Source of the DNA: Hanleya hanleyi
Lineage: Eukaryota > Mollusca > Polyplacophora > Lepidopleurida > Hanleyidae
Length of the DNA stretch: 64,000 bases
Direction of reading: 5' to 3'
NCBI GenBank assembly: GCA_036873755.1
Contig: JAVTVY010039180.1
Location: 107,609-171,608, forward strand
Below the pieces are notes generated by a model, which saw only the letters and a list, made by a program, of their open reading frames with translations, was not told the origin of the DNA and made no database searches. The position numbers were made by a program, and so were the translations under genes. Positions 45,362-58,800 of this stretch are shown here, piece by piece; positions within the stretch are counted from its first letter, which is position 1; each line of letters opens with the position of its first letter.

Positions 45362-47115
45362 GTCATGTTTCATATTTTTAAAGTGTGTAATTTACTGGGT
45401 GATTTAGTCCCTTCAGATCAAGGTTTATATGAATTGGAGCAATAAGCAAGAGGTGGAGAAAATTCACGACGTCTGGCGATTAAAAAGCAACCATATGACT
45501 CTATAGGAAAGCATTCGTCGACACCTAACACTCAGACCCGAGAATACGGTGGCTTCGACACACGCATCCGCTAATCAATTTCTTTTGCATTATATATATA
45601 AAATAGTGGGATAATGTTTCACCTAACTGGTTTGTGTAATTTCTTCTTTCTGGACCGAAAAACTATTTAATCGGCTTTTCTCCAGATTCTTTTGCTTTTA
45701 TGATTAAGTTTTTTTTATTGATATTCCTTCGTCGAGTGATATAATTTCAGGTTTCAAGTTGACTTCCCTTTTCTGGTCTTGCTTTTTCTTTGTTGAAGAC
45801 TAATTACTCTCCTAATTGTCATTATCAAAGTGCTCTATAACCGATGATTATCTATACCCAGTTGTAGGTGTTCCATTATGGAACCAGTCTCGGTTAAGCA
45901 ATGGAAAATATTCATGGGTAGTTCAGTTCATTAGTGATTTGACCCTATCAAGATATTTGGGGGGGTTTTCAGCGACGAACTGTTTAATTTCCAGTACCCT
46001 CTACCCATATCTGAGTTCGTAAAACTACATTCTATATCTTGGTATGACTCTCGAATAGTTGCATAAAACGAGAACTCGTGGACTTCGAAAAGTCGGCCTA
46101 ATTGTCAATTTGTTTTACTTGTTTGAATACTTCAATTTTATAAACAAACGTTTAAGTGAACTTGGTCGAGACAATTGCAGTCAAAATGGTATCACGGTGA
46201 GACATGATGAGCGCTTCTGGTCATCTGAACAATCTCAGTAATCTCAAATATAATATCATGGAATATTATATCGTACACAGGGTAATCTAAACAGGCGGCT
46301 AGCTGGGTCAAACAACTCAGAAATGACGCTACTTGTACCTTACACACAGGAACACATGTACTATACCATAAATAGTTAATTTTTCTTACCGCTTCTCCAC
46401 ATCAGAAGAGCACTGTTTTGATACTAATATATTAATGACTAATACAGATAAACCATATTAAAATATGGAACAATACCCAGTTTGCTTGGCAAACATTCTT
46501 CTCCGGAAAGTTACAACTCAGCAAGGCTCTGATTGTCGAGTGACAAAAATAGTAACAGGCCATTTCGCGCAAGTGGTGAGTAGTACAGCTAATTACATCC
46601 AAACGCCAATCAATGTCGAATTCAATGTGGAATTTGTCGTGCTTGGTTTGTAATGAACTCTTTGAGAATATATATTCTGGTGAACAGCTCACATGAATTT
46701 GTCAGAGGTTAGCTTTTTCTTCTCTTGTTATCTAGATTTACCTAGACTGCTGCTCGAAATTATTTCCAAGACATCAAAACATTACAGATTATATCAACTT
46801 ATAATTAAGATACCCTATATTGACCATACAATTATTCGCTTGGTGTGATTTGTTAATTTCTAGATATTGATACTTTTTTAGGGCAACACCAATCGTGTAA
46901 CACCAGCAACAACATCCCTCAATGAACGACTGGCTACTGGAATTCAATATCCAATTTGCGCCACATTCAGCTCAAAAAAGCATGCGAAAGTAAATTTCAT
47001 TCTTATAAACGACAAAAAAATATCCTTAAATTTGGCTCATAAAACGAGAATAATGACAGCGAACTCTCTTGATCAGCCTGGGACTGACTATATTTAAGAA
47101 AATTCCAATTACTCA
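45362..47115. other. Non-coding stretch
   Basis: Nothing recognised. Overlapping frames at 46432-46692 on both strands are chance. Confidence 0.4.
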
Positions 47116-47396
47116 CCACAGTTGCCTGGGATGTGGGCAGTTGCCTGGGATGTGGGATATAGGATTGTAGATGTCTACGTATATTTTCAATAAATTATGA
47201 AAATTATTTATTTTATTTTTTTTTTTCAAGTATATATTTTTTTAAAATATTTTTCTAAATGTTTTCCTCTTTTATCTTGACTCAAAATATTTTTAAAAAA
47301 ATTTATTTGAAAAAAAAAATTATATAATTTTCTTAATTTATTGAAAATATACGTAGACATCTACCATCCAATATCCCACAGCCCAGGCAACTGTGG
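47116..47396. mobile_element. Hairpin MITE-like element, 281 bp
   Basis: Inverted arms of about 75-95 bp start CCACAGTTGCCTGGG and share 'gtagatgtctacgtatattt'. The left arm contains an extra tandem 'gttgcctgggatgtgggca'. The core is almost pure A/T. No coding capacity; target duplication not clear. Confidence 0.7.
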
Positions 47397-50300
47397 TACG
47401 AACGCACACTGTGGATTCTCGGCAAGAATAAACGAAACGTTACAGATAATTTTGGCTTCAAAACGACACTTCCACTCATCAGACATGGCCAAATACAGCA
47501 ACCACGAGCCACCAAAGTTTTTAAAAGAAACTCTTTCATAGATCGGCAAGTACCCAGCCCTCAACCACAATCAAAATACCCGTGCAATTCATGACATCAT
47601 GTCACGCACAATCGTCCAGCATGCACAGTAACTTCGTATTTTTTGTCTCTGTCCAAAACCCTTTCGAAAAATATCTTCCGATGAATATACATGTACTCAA
47701 TTATGTTTTGTATCATGCTCGAGGGCGACGGATTACCCATAGGGCTAGAGCAATTATTTCATTACCTCTGAGGCAACCTTCCCACAGCGCATGCTCTGTT
47801 TCACAGGCTCACTCCACCATGCCGAGTGAGGTGGTTGCATCTGAGAATAATCGCATGGGTAAGAAAAAGACCGTATCCCTCTTCCACATGACACACACCC
47901 CAGCTCTCTCTCACTTCGTCGTGGAACACAAAAATTCCTTCGACATGAATTACAATGTCGAAACTGGCGTATTCACCTAATTCTTAACTTGAATAAGGCA
48001 AGAACAGATGTGCTCAATTGCATCCTACCATATCGCTTGGACTAAGAGTTAGTGTCAATACTGAGTGGTATTGCACACGCGTCCCTCTGTTACATTTTAA
48101 TCATATCTCGTCGAATACAATCTAACATAACATTGCATGACCTTACGCTCAGCACACGAGTGCTCCAGCTATATAATGAATTGAAAGATTAGGATTATAA
48201 GTAGCTTAAAAATTTACATATTTATTAAAATTAATTTGAGCAAATGGTGTTCGGAACAGACATCAAACGGTTTACTCAAAAGGGATTTCGTCGGTCCTCG
48301 CTAGTCGCTTATCAGATTTGGTCGAAGTTTAATTTGACACTCTCTTGTAACGTGACGTTACAGGGTCATCTCATAACAATTCTATATTGTACTCTTCTCC
48401 AGTTTGGTTGGGAATTGGAAATAACAGCTGTTTAAAACCGCTATAAAAACTCCTGAATTCATGCCCGAATATCAAAATATGCACCTAATATTGATTGTGC
48501 TTTGATGATGTGTTAGATTTTTTACAACTTCAATTAAATTGTAGTCAAACCTTGACTTGATCGTCTTTTAATGTGCAAAAGGGAACTTTGGTTTGCATAA
48601 AATTTATTTGAAGGAACTATTCACAAATGACGTCATAAATGTGTCGATTTCCTGTGTAAAAAACCTTTCTTGAAATTACTAGATGGATTATCGATTGTGT
48701 TTGATCATATATACCCTATCTCATGGGATAAAATGTGTATCATGATTCATTAAGTTTCTTGATCTATCAAAGTAAATTTCCCTTGGGTTATCTCGCGAGA
48801 TCTTTTCGCTTGCATAATGAAAGTACACCAGTCATGGGGTCAGCAAATTATTTACACTAACTTACCAATGACTTCAGTGAGTTACTAAAGGAAAAGTGAC
48901 CAGAAAAATTCTTTTGTATACGATGTTTACTCGGGGAACAACTCCTCAATCTGTGATGGTACTAAAACTGGGGAGGCCGGCGGGGCGTGGGCAATCCAAA
49001 ATCAGCACAATCAGATATTTCCTGACTTACATAATGAAATATTGACCACTAAATAATTGCGAAGATCCACGCATGAAACTGGATTTTAGTCGATCAAAAA
49101 AAGCTACTTGGCGATCTTGGTAATTTAGGCATTTATCGCAATTAGTTAGAGGCTGATATTTCATCACATGCAGGGAGAGTAATGTAGAAGCAAAAGAAAC
49201 TTATCTTGTACTGTTCTTATACAACACTGAAGTTTTTATATGGATTACAAAAATTAAATTTCTATGAATCAGCATCGTACACATTCGTGCGGAAGAAACT
49301 GTTCAGGAAATTACGAATTTCTCGGATTTATTTTGTTGATTCAGAATCTAATACCGTATTTCAAAACAGAAGACAATTACCCATATGTCGACGTTTTCAC
49401 GTTACTTTCTTGTAAAGCTTGGCATTACAAAGTCCGTCCAAGGGTCTTTGAACTAATTCTCACATTTTGAATGACGAGTATTTGTAATTAATGCGACAAT
49501 GAAGGCAAATTGAAGGAATGTGGGAACGAAAACAGTCAGCTCACTTTATCGTCACCTGTTGGGCTGTAAACTCAACTCAGACTACCCTGACAATTGCTCC
49601 TTTATTGTATGGAGAGCTCTTCAGTCCAAAGGGTACACATTGGCCTGCATTGAACACGCCAGAAATAATAATACTGACAATAGCGATTCTGTGGGGCCCG
49701 TTTATTGAGATTCTGTTTCAAAACTATGGGCTATCTAAGACGGAATGTAGGGGGCCTTCCCTTGTCAACAAAGGGCATCGCTTAAGCTGCGGGTGTGGTT
49801 CGTCTTTTGATGAGTAAACAGGATCACTATCATGATACAGTACTGTTTCAAGCCACGAGGCCAGGTAAAGCTCTCGGTCATCATCTCCAGAGACGGAAAA
49901 TGGCACATGGTCTTCTTGAGTAGGACAGTCATCGATGTGTAATGATACATTATCTGACCAATTATAACAAAGAAAATATTGTATTTGCTGATTGCTAGGA
50001 TACTATACCGACAATGAATTTGAGAAAAAATGTGAACCAACTCAACCGTCTAGTTATAGCATGACTGGCCTCTAACCTTGATCAAATCCGGTGATCATCT
50101 TTGATGAGTATTTAATGATCTTTTCACAGAACGGCTACTAGTTTCCATGCAACTTCATAAAATTTATTAGGGTCGTAGAAGGGCACTTTTGTTAATGTGA
50201 GGCATCACATGACTTGCAAAAGTACTGTCAACAACAACAACACAAGCAAATTGGCTAACGCAATTTCCGTGGTGTTTTCGCACGAAAGTAGACGGAGATT

Positions 50301-51864
50301 TACAGAATCTACCTGAAGACACTTCCGAAAATACGTTGTGCTGTTTTCAAAATGGAAGTCAGTCTGAATCATCTAGATGAAGAAACGGTTATCAAATAAA
50401 GTCAATCCCTATGACTAGAAACTTCAAACGCCACATTCTCACTGTGAAACGAAAATATACCAATTTGATTAAGAAAATATCCATACTGGCGTGAGTGAAT
50501 CTGGCCCTTCCCATATCTCGAAGTTTCTCGAGATGAGCCATTACTCACAGAAATTCCCGACTCACGTCAATAAGGTCAATGGAATCAATCCAAGGTTTCC
50601 AATGTGACCCTCAAAGTGTTCAGTGAAGCTATATGAGCTTCTCCCGTACAATTCTGGGTAGTTGAGTTTCGCTTCGCGAACTGTCCCCACGTGGTGTTGT
50701 CGCCATCATTCTTGACTGACGTTGTTATTGCGTAGCTCATTTCTACGCATCCTAGTTTGAATCAGACCGGAGTTAATCACTTCCGGTTCATTACCCACAA
50801 ACCACATTTAGAAATTTGACAGCACATCTTTCGGGATTTTATAAGCTTTATAAAATGTGATATTTCAAATTGCAGACTGTACATCCTGGTGTTGATTTGG
50901 GTCACTTTGGGAGAAAACATGGTGAAAGAATACATGATCAATGGAGGTGAGAAGGCTTTCTATTTACAAGTTGAATTGCATTCGGTAATACCGGTCAGCT
51001 GTCCATGGCGGAAAGCTGAAATTTTAATGGTGAACTTCCCCGAGACTTTTACAGTTGATGTCCCACAAGGTGAATATTGTCATGCCAAGCGAATTTAATT
51101 TGTTATGCTAATACACAACAAGTAACGAAAATATTGGTGGACCGATACCTGTCAAGACAAATCTCACATTTGACCAGAGCACTCCAAATCGTCACTTTGG
51201 CTATAGTTTTGACTTTTATCAGCTCAATTTCCTCCAGGCTGACTCATGAATAACATATAAATATTTGAGGTTCTCCTAAATTTATGATATTAAATTGAAT
51301 TAATTGGTTTTTTTTTAATTTAAAAAAGGATGAATGTGGGAAAATCAAAATCAAAATGATAATGATGGGTAACATCTCTTCTATCCTTACGCCATATGTG
51401 AGACAGAATTGAGACTTTTTGGAGCAAATACAGGCATAATAAAATGGCTGATTTGTCAGTGCACGGGCATCATGGTCAATGCAGACCATGGCTGGGAAAA
51501 ATCAACACAGTTGGCAGCTATGACCAAATAAGCTTTTGAGATCTAAGGCATTACAAATGAAAGAGAAGAAATGCACATAGATTCAATTATATATTATTAA
51601 TCTAGACCTCATTTCATACCTGAATCATTTATGCCATAATTTATTCACTCAATGTCAGACCGGAACCACATAAAATTGATAATAATCGGATCACCTGTAA
51701 AAGCTCAGATGTTTGTTCCACGCACAAAGAATATCCAAGATACCTTACGCATTTGAAACTTTGATGAGGTCAATCAATTAATTGAGTCCTTAATTTTTCT
51801 GATTGTTATTGTCAATCTTAAGCAAATTCTAATTAGAACTCCGGCAAAAGTCAATTTCTTTATG
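47397..51864. other. Non-coding stretch
   Basis: The longest open frame (47582-47980, 132 codons) has no recognisable domain, signal or neighbour support. The other frames are below 100 codons. No repeats with partners in this window. Confidence 0.4.
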
Positions 51865-52458
51865 GGTCGTCTTGTAATGCACCGTCTAATTGTCCTTTAT
51901 ATGTGGCCCTGTAATGCACCGGCTGATTGTCCTTTATGTGTGGCCCTGTAATGCACCGGCTAATTGTCCTTTATGTGTGGTCCTGTAATGCACCGGCTAA
52001 TTGTCCTTTATGTGTGGTCCTGTAATGCACCGGCTAATTGTCCTTTATGTGTGGTCCTGTAATGCACCGTCTAATTGTCCTTTATGTGTGGTCCTGTAAT
52101 GCACCGTCTAATTGTCCTTCATGTGTGGTCCTGTAATGCACCGTCTAATTGTCCTTTATGTGTGGTCCTGTAATGCACCGTCTAATTGTCCTTTATGTGT
52201 GGCCCTGTAATGCACCGGCTAATTGTCCTTTATGTGTGGTCCTGTAATGCACCGTCTAATTGTCCTTTATGTGTGGTCCTGTAATGCACCGGCTAATTGT
52301 CCTTTGTGTGGTCCTGTAATGCACCGGCTAATTGTCCTTTATGTGTGGTCCTGTAATGCACCGTCTAATTGTCCTTTATATGTGGTCCTGTAATGCACCG
52401 GCTAATTGTCCTTTATGTGTGGTCCTGTAACGCACCGGCTAATTGTCCTTTATGTGTG
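51865..52458. repeat. 37-bp minisatellite, about 16 copies
   Basis: Unit 'gtggtcctgtaatgcaccgg' plus 'ctaattgtcctttatgt'. Copies are nearly identical apart from one site, caccgG/T-ct, which sorts them into two classes in the order T,G,G,G,G,T,T,T,T,G,T,G,G,T,G,G. One copy lacks 2 bp (about 52303). High identity implies recent expansion or ongoing homogenisation. Confidence 0.95.
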
Positions 52459-53304
52459 ACTTCAATTTCAGTTCTCAGTGGCTACCCTTATCTTGATCAT
52501 GATCATCCGACCTAAAGCGCTCATTTTACACTACTTACGACTTCCCTACAAACAGAATCATGAGCAGCCCAGAGAAAAAACACCTCGCAGTAGACGAGGT
52601 CTTTCGGGGGCAGAATCAAGGGAATATAGCTGAGAGCTGTAAAAATCCCTCCACATTAATGCGCGAGGCCAGATGAATCCGACGGAATCGGCCGAGCGGT
52701 CGCGAATTTGCTATTTTCGTGTCAGCAAATCCCCGATCTCTGAAATAGTCTATATCTAACAAAAGCCTAATTGGTGGCACTAAGGATTACGTCATTAAAA
52801 CAAAATCTATGAGTCTAATGTGTAACTCTGGTGGTCAGTGATCTTTGACCATTTAACCTCAATCTTATCGCGTCCCACTAATGCACCCACTCATAAAAAT
52901 GCGATTTTCAATGGCTTTCTGAGTTTTTGTTATCGCCATCAGTCTTGACCTTTTGACCTTAATAGCTTTCTTGTTTGCCATATTCTTTAAGTATTCCTGA
53001 AGTTTGATCACAATGCACATCCTTGGACTTTAGTAATGGCATATCTTTTCAATGTGGTCCTGTTGGGAGACGGGCCGCCATAGCGTTGACCTTTGACCTG
53101 TTTGAACTTTCATCATTTCAGTACCTGGCATATCGTCCCCAACTGATTATCCACTCAAACAAAAACTGATATTCGATGATTCTCTGATTTCAATACCACG
53201 GTGACCTTGAACTTTGACCTACTGACCTCAATTCTGGAACGAGATATCTGCTTGACGCCGTATTTTTTATCCTGGTTAAATTTGAGAGAAATTGGTCAAT
53301 TTGT
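52459..53304. other. Non-coding stretch rich in 'tgacctttgacct' words
   Basis: Several direct AGGTCA half-sites on the minus strand: a perfect DR1 at 53087-53099, a DR2-like pair at 52946-52959, and a three-site cluster at 53202-53227. This wording is common in mollusc dispersed repeats, so nuclear-receptor binding is only a possibility. Confidence 0.4.
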
Positions 53305-54432
53305 TCCTACGAAGTAGGCTACAGATCGCAAATTGTCCGGTAATGAGTGAGTCCATCCGAATCCTTTCGTCGGCAAAATAAGGAGAACCGTTGACATTAG
53401 AACCTTGATTTTTGGCATGAACGTGCATTAGGGCATTGTTACCAGCAAGTTCTGATCTGAAATAATTCTGATTAAAATTAGATTTATAATTAACACTTCA
53501 GTATATTGTTATATATATGTAAGCTGTAGCCTGTAACGTGTATCCTGTTTCACATCCAAACATGTCATCATTGCCAAGAAAACTGTGGTCCGTTTTGCTC
53601 CAGCGTTTTATCGCATTTAATGACTAGGCCTATCAGTTACTCTCCGGCTAAAAATACCCTACTGCATATACCCTAAAAAATTCAGCGCTGTTTGCACAAC
53701 GAAGCTGAGGTGGTTTAACGTTTATCATAAAGAAAATCACCGATCAACTGCCATAGAATATAATGTGAAACAAGGAAACCGGAATAGTACATTCATCAGA
53801 TTGCCGATACCCAAAATGTGTTGTCTCATATATCTAGATAACAACGTGATGTAGAGACGCTATTTATTCGTCTTTGTACCGGTTATGCTCAAGAGAATCA
53901 CATAGAATCATTATTATCTTGTGCATAGAAGGTGTTGGTCTCGAGTTGAATTACCGTAAACTACATAAATGCTACCTTTCTATACTATAGTACTATATAT
54001 AAACATTTGGTGTATTGTTGAGAAAATAATGTGATTTAAAAAGTTGTTTTGATCCTGGACAAGGGCACTAAAAACCACTAAAGAGATGTAGATGTATTTT
54101 CACACGTAAAGCTTGAAATCTAGTGAACCTATATTATTCAATCTGTTTCCTTTAAAAAAAAAATGTAAAATTAAATCGGTGATCGTTATTTATTTTGGAA
54201 TGAAGGCGCATTAGGAGACTGTTACCAACAAGTTCTGAGCTGACCTATTTTTGATGGAAATTTCTGGTGATTTTTGATGAAAATCAGTGGCGATTCTGAC
54301 TTGGGCAGTGCCCAGCTTAATATAGGCAGGATTTCAACTGGGAGTGGGGATTTCCAAGAGTTCAGTTCGCGTTCGAGTCCTAATGCCTACTGTACTTCGT
54401 AGGTCCTGTGACGTTAGTCACACTGCTCATGT
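53305..54432 (+). repeat. Long dispersed repeat C, copy 2
   Basis: Partner of 8510-10137 in the same orientation, shorter by about 500 bp through indels. The near-terminal words CCTACGAAGTAG and ACTTCGTAGG and the final 'cactgctcatgt' are conserved. Identity is high over the last 700 bp ('ccaaaatgtgttgtctcata' region and beyond). Confidence 0.75.
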
Positions 54433-55467
54433 TGAAAACTTAAGAAACTAAATAAAAAAGACTGGAGAAAGAGAAAGAGATGAAGAAGAACGTGTATTCC
54501 ATATAGGACTTCGCCAGCTATAGCAGACGTAAGTCAAAAACATCCCATCATGGATCTGGCTTTAATCAGCTTGTTCCAGGGCGAACACCCTTCGGGTGTA
54601 TACATGTTTTCATCAGGGTGGACAGTTTCTTGGAAATACTACGCCTTCAGTAGATGTTTATCGACACCTTTCATTTCAATGTACATTTTTCGAGTGGTGG
54701 TGGGTTTCACCGTTTGACTAAAATTACAGCACCAACGAGTGTATATTCATACCTTCTGACAAAAGGAACACATACCAAGGGGGATATTTAAACACCTTAA
54801 CTAAACTTGCACCTCAGATCAAAACAAAACTTAAAATATATTTACATTTTCAACTTCTTTACATGTCACAGAGAGAGGAAAGATGGAACAACTACCGCGC
54901 GGATCATCTATGAGACCCTATATATTCTCTTATATATTTTTGAGATACGTCAGCTATAGCCGGCGAAGTCCTTCTCCTTTTGTTTGTGTAGTTAGTTCGT
55001 TATTTAGTTGCTTAACTTTTTGATAAATTGCCCAATTTCTGTCCAATTTCTCTCCAATTTCTCCGAGATAAATATATGGGGTAACACATTTGTCGCGTAC
55101 AAAAATTGAGGTCAGTACGTTAAAGGTCAAGGTCACTAAGGCCTAAAAATCAGAAAATCATTAAGTTTGTTTGTTTGTTTGTTTGAGGAGATACATCAGT
55201 TTGAGACGATATGGTAGCCAGGTACTGGATGAAGAAAACGTCATATGCCAAAGGTCAACGCCACGATGCCCCCCAAATTAACTATGAAATTATTGAAAAT
55301 ATTGTCCGTGCTCCTGTCTAACGATGTGGATTGTGATTTAATCTTTAGAAATATCCCATTCTTATAACAAACATTTTTTTTTATTGATGTCGAAAGGTCA
55401 AGCCCATACAAAAATATCAGGAAACCATATTTTTCGTGAGTGGATGCGTTAGTGGGATGCGATGTGT
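54433..55467. other. Non-coding stretch
   Basis: A (GTTT)n microsatellite lies at about 55165-55186. 'aaggtcaaggtcactaag' words occur, as in 52.5-53.3 kb. No gene seen. Confidence 0.4.
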
Positions 55468-55836
55468 CGTATGAACCCATGTACTTCAAGATCCTCATGG
55501 TACTCATATGAACAGTCACAATCAAAGCGTGACTGAGATACATCTTTTTTTTATAGATGACGACTCTATAACGAATATTATGGATTAAGAATACTGATCA
55601 GCGATACGGATTTGATATTTCTGGAACATCATGATTTCTTGCCGGCATCATTGAAAACTGTTGACCGCTTCTCTCTTGCAGGAAACAAGCCTATGTGTAT
55701 GTATACTATGATTGTCTTTTTGAATTTGGTGCTAATACTGTTATGTGGAAAATGGAATAGGTCTTTGGATTATGGACGCGGATATTCTCTAATGGACGAC
55801 GGCTGGATTATAAATGACGGACTAGACGCTTGTAAT
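55468..55836 (+). mobile_element. 5'-truncated PLE 3' end P7
   Basis: 369 bp of PLE 3' UTR, starting 'cgtatgaacccatg' and ending at the common terminus CGCTTGTAAT. The hairpin is perfect here (CAGTCAC 55513-55519, GTGACTG 55529-55535). Nearly identical to the 3' ends of P1 and P5, so a recent insertion. Confidence 0.85.
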
Positions 55837-58800
55837 CAAGACTAAGGTCAAAAGTTCATCGGTCAAAGGTCACTGACGACCACCAACTCAATGTAACACG
55901 TACTATTCATAAATTTCGTTTTAATTGCTTAGTTTATATTACCAGTGAGGCTCTTGTTTAATTTTCTTCAGTGTACCTCTGTATGGTAGTTCATCTTGAA
56001 TAAAACATCAATACACCTTCAGAAGTGGTGAAACATAAAACATGTATATTGACATTGCTTCATTTGTATAGACCTGTTACCCTTATCAATTAGACTCATC
56101 CACTATCCCGCAGTTCTTGTGAAATGTATGCCAGTTTTAATATTTTTCTGTAATTGTCCACCTTTCTATATTCTAATGGCTCTATATCCAATTACAAAAT
56201 CAACTTTCCATTTCTAAAGGTATAAAGCTTAATGAAAATATAAACACTTCAACATCACTGTATGGTACTTGAATGATCAGTCCTAATTGAACGGCTTTGT
56301 TGGTGGGATCGTGACATGTCCTGGGCAATTCTGCATTGCTGTCTTCAAAGATACCATCTTAAAATAAGTCTTCAATCGAATGTCATGTTGGACGCCCTGG
56401 CGACAGTATTTGACATAACTAGTGATGCAACTGTTTATCAAGTCAAGTGCTTGAGTAACTCTTTGAGCGTTTTTTGTGAGAAATAAATTGACACCTTTCG
56501 AACAAACCCTCGAGGTATCAAATTTTCTGTTTTACGCTTTCGTCACCTCGAAGACCTTGACCATAACCCTATAAGTATGGTAGCGAGCTTCGGTCGATTC
56601 GTTTCGTTTATAGTTGACACTATAATATTGACCCACTTCGTTCACGAACAATCGGAGTATGGTATATTTGTCAACGCGTAAATAGTACTATTGAGATCTG
56701 TATTGTGTGTTTAAGAATTGGCTATTGTGTAGTTCCTTATCGCCTCCAACGGTAGTAAGTAAATCATGCCCGCCCCGCCCCTTATATCCCAGCAGCATCT
56801 CCGGCATGAGAGCTAGAAAAGACAAAAACCAAGTTTGTCTTCAGGCCTGTGTGGGTAACAATGCACTTCTCTGATATCAAAACCATTACAATTAATCTTG
56901 TCGTGCCAAATTCTAGTTGACTGATGTAACTCCGAGAGAGAGACTGCCCCTATTATTCTCGTCTATTATGGCCCAGGTCGGAGTTCGAATCCTGGGTCCT
57001 CCACCTATGTTAAGTCACGAGAACTTGATCTGAACCGATCTTTTTAAATGTATCATTTTCACGTCGAATAAATGAAATAAATTGTGTGATAGTATCTCGG
57101 TAAAATTGGTGTCGGTCTCGTAGTATTGGGAGTATTACCTGGGGTGGAGGGGGACTGGCAAAGGTGAGCTGTTAACGTATTGGAGTTGAAGGAGGGGGTA
57201 TTTTTATGTATTCTCGTGGAATTCTTGGAATAGGCGTGAACTGTATCTGGATATGAACAGCAAGCACATTCAGAGACCGACCGGGTCAACATCGAGCAAA
57301 TGAAAAGCCCAGAATTTTGTTTTGATTGATTAACTGCTACACAGCTACATCTAGTTGGCAGTTCCCTAAAAATATATGTTCATCATTCTCTGAAATCTTT
57401 CATCTCAAAGTAGATATTTTATTGAACTGTGGCTCAAACTTGCCATCACTCGCGTGCATGTAAGCACTATAGTTTCTCGTCACTGAGTAGATACACGCGC
57501 CACAAAATATGTGCAGCTGGATATCACAATTCATTCGCACGATGGTCTGACACCGTCATCCATTTGGCACGGCGATGTGTGTATCTGGTAGTAAAAGACA
57601 ATAAGAGGGCCACCATCAAGGCCTGATCCGAAAAAGAAAGCCATTTCGAAGTAGACGACATGTTGGAATTTGTACTCCAGATGATCACATTAGTTCCCAG
57701 TGTTCCTTAGTCGACATGGTCTTGTCAAATCTAGTTCCGAAAATATATTTTTATTATGATGCGGTGAACACTTGATCTATACGTATATGGAAGATATAGT
57801 TGTGACCTGAGATGCAGAATAAATTACTTCACCTTTCAGTGTTGGTACTGCACGTATATCATATCTCTGTTAATCTCGACACAAGCTTAATGCGACGACC
57901 AAATACACTTTGTAGGCGGATAAATCCCTCCATAATAGACGTGTGATAATTTCCCTGTTGTATTGTCAAATTTAATTGGTTTGTTGGCAGCGGGCATTGG
58001 GCGAGGAGTTCCCCGGGGTTAGCAGGACAGGCTTGACTAACCAAATGGTGCAGTTGTACTTTGTTGGGTACTGGGTGAATAAAAACAAATCTCCATTTTC
58101 AATTGAACAACGTATTGTCATCCCTGCACGGACAGTTCGGTGTTATTGTAAGATCTGACCGTCAGATAGACAAACCATGGAACACTGAACATATATGAAC
58201 AAAGTCTCACTTCTGGTGAGAGAAACGTTTATTTGACGTCTAAAAGTGGATCAAGAGGAAGAAAAGAACGTATCCAGAGGGCAAAACCAGTCCTGTTAGC
58301 TCCACTAGGTGTGGAGAAATCTGAGTTTTACTCTTAAAATGAGCAATCGTCTGGGCGGGGACAACCGATGACCAGTGATTTTGATCCAGTTTATTGGCTA
58401 TGATACTGCTGTTTATTTTTGGACCATCATGCGTTGGATTCCAAGGCATGGCCAGAGAAAGTCAAGGCGACACAATTTTTTTCTCGTTTCTCGGGGCGCC
58501 TTCAAAATTATTATATATTTGTGATGAAATTTCAGATCAAAAAATAATATTCGTAACAAACGATGTAAATTCATCTCTTTAGATGTTGTTATCACTTTTG
58601 TTAATAACTGAGACTCCTAATTAGTCGTCTTGTTAAAGACGTACGAATATTCGACGAAGTTAATAGACAATACCAGAAAGTGATGAAAATATATTTAAAT
58701 TTAGATTATTGGAATCATTTAGATGTCTTTGTGGCTTGAGGGTCACTTTAATTAAAACGCTACCTGTTACAACCCAGGGTTTTTGTCAACCATGTACTTG

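Noticed and set aside
47582..47980. 132-codon plus frame as a gene
   Set aside because: No recognisable motif, no promoter or neighbour support, and a length within chance for 64 kb.
51865..52458. CRISPR-like array
   Set aside because: The entire 37-bp period is repeated, so there are no spacers.
56960..57003. tRNA-like 3' end ('gttcgaatcctgggtcctcc')
   Set aside because: The T-arm has about six extra bases, and no matching acceptor stem, D-arm or anticodon arm is found upstream. At most a tRNA or SINE relic.
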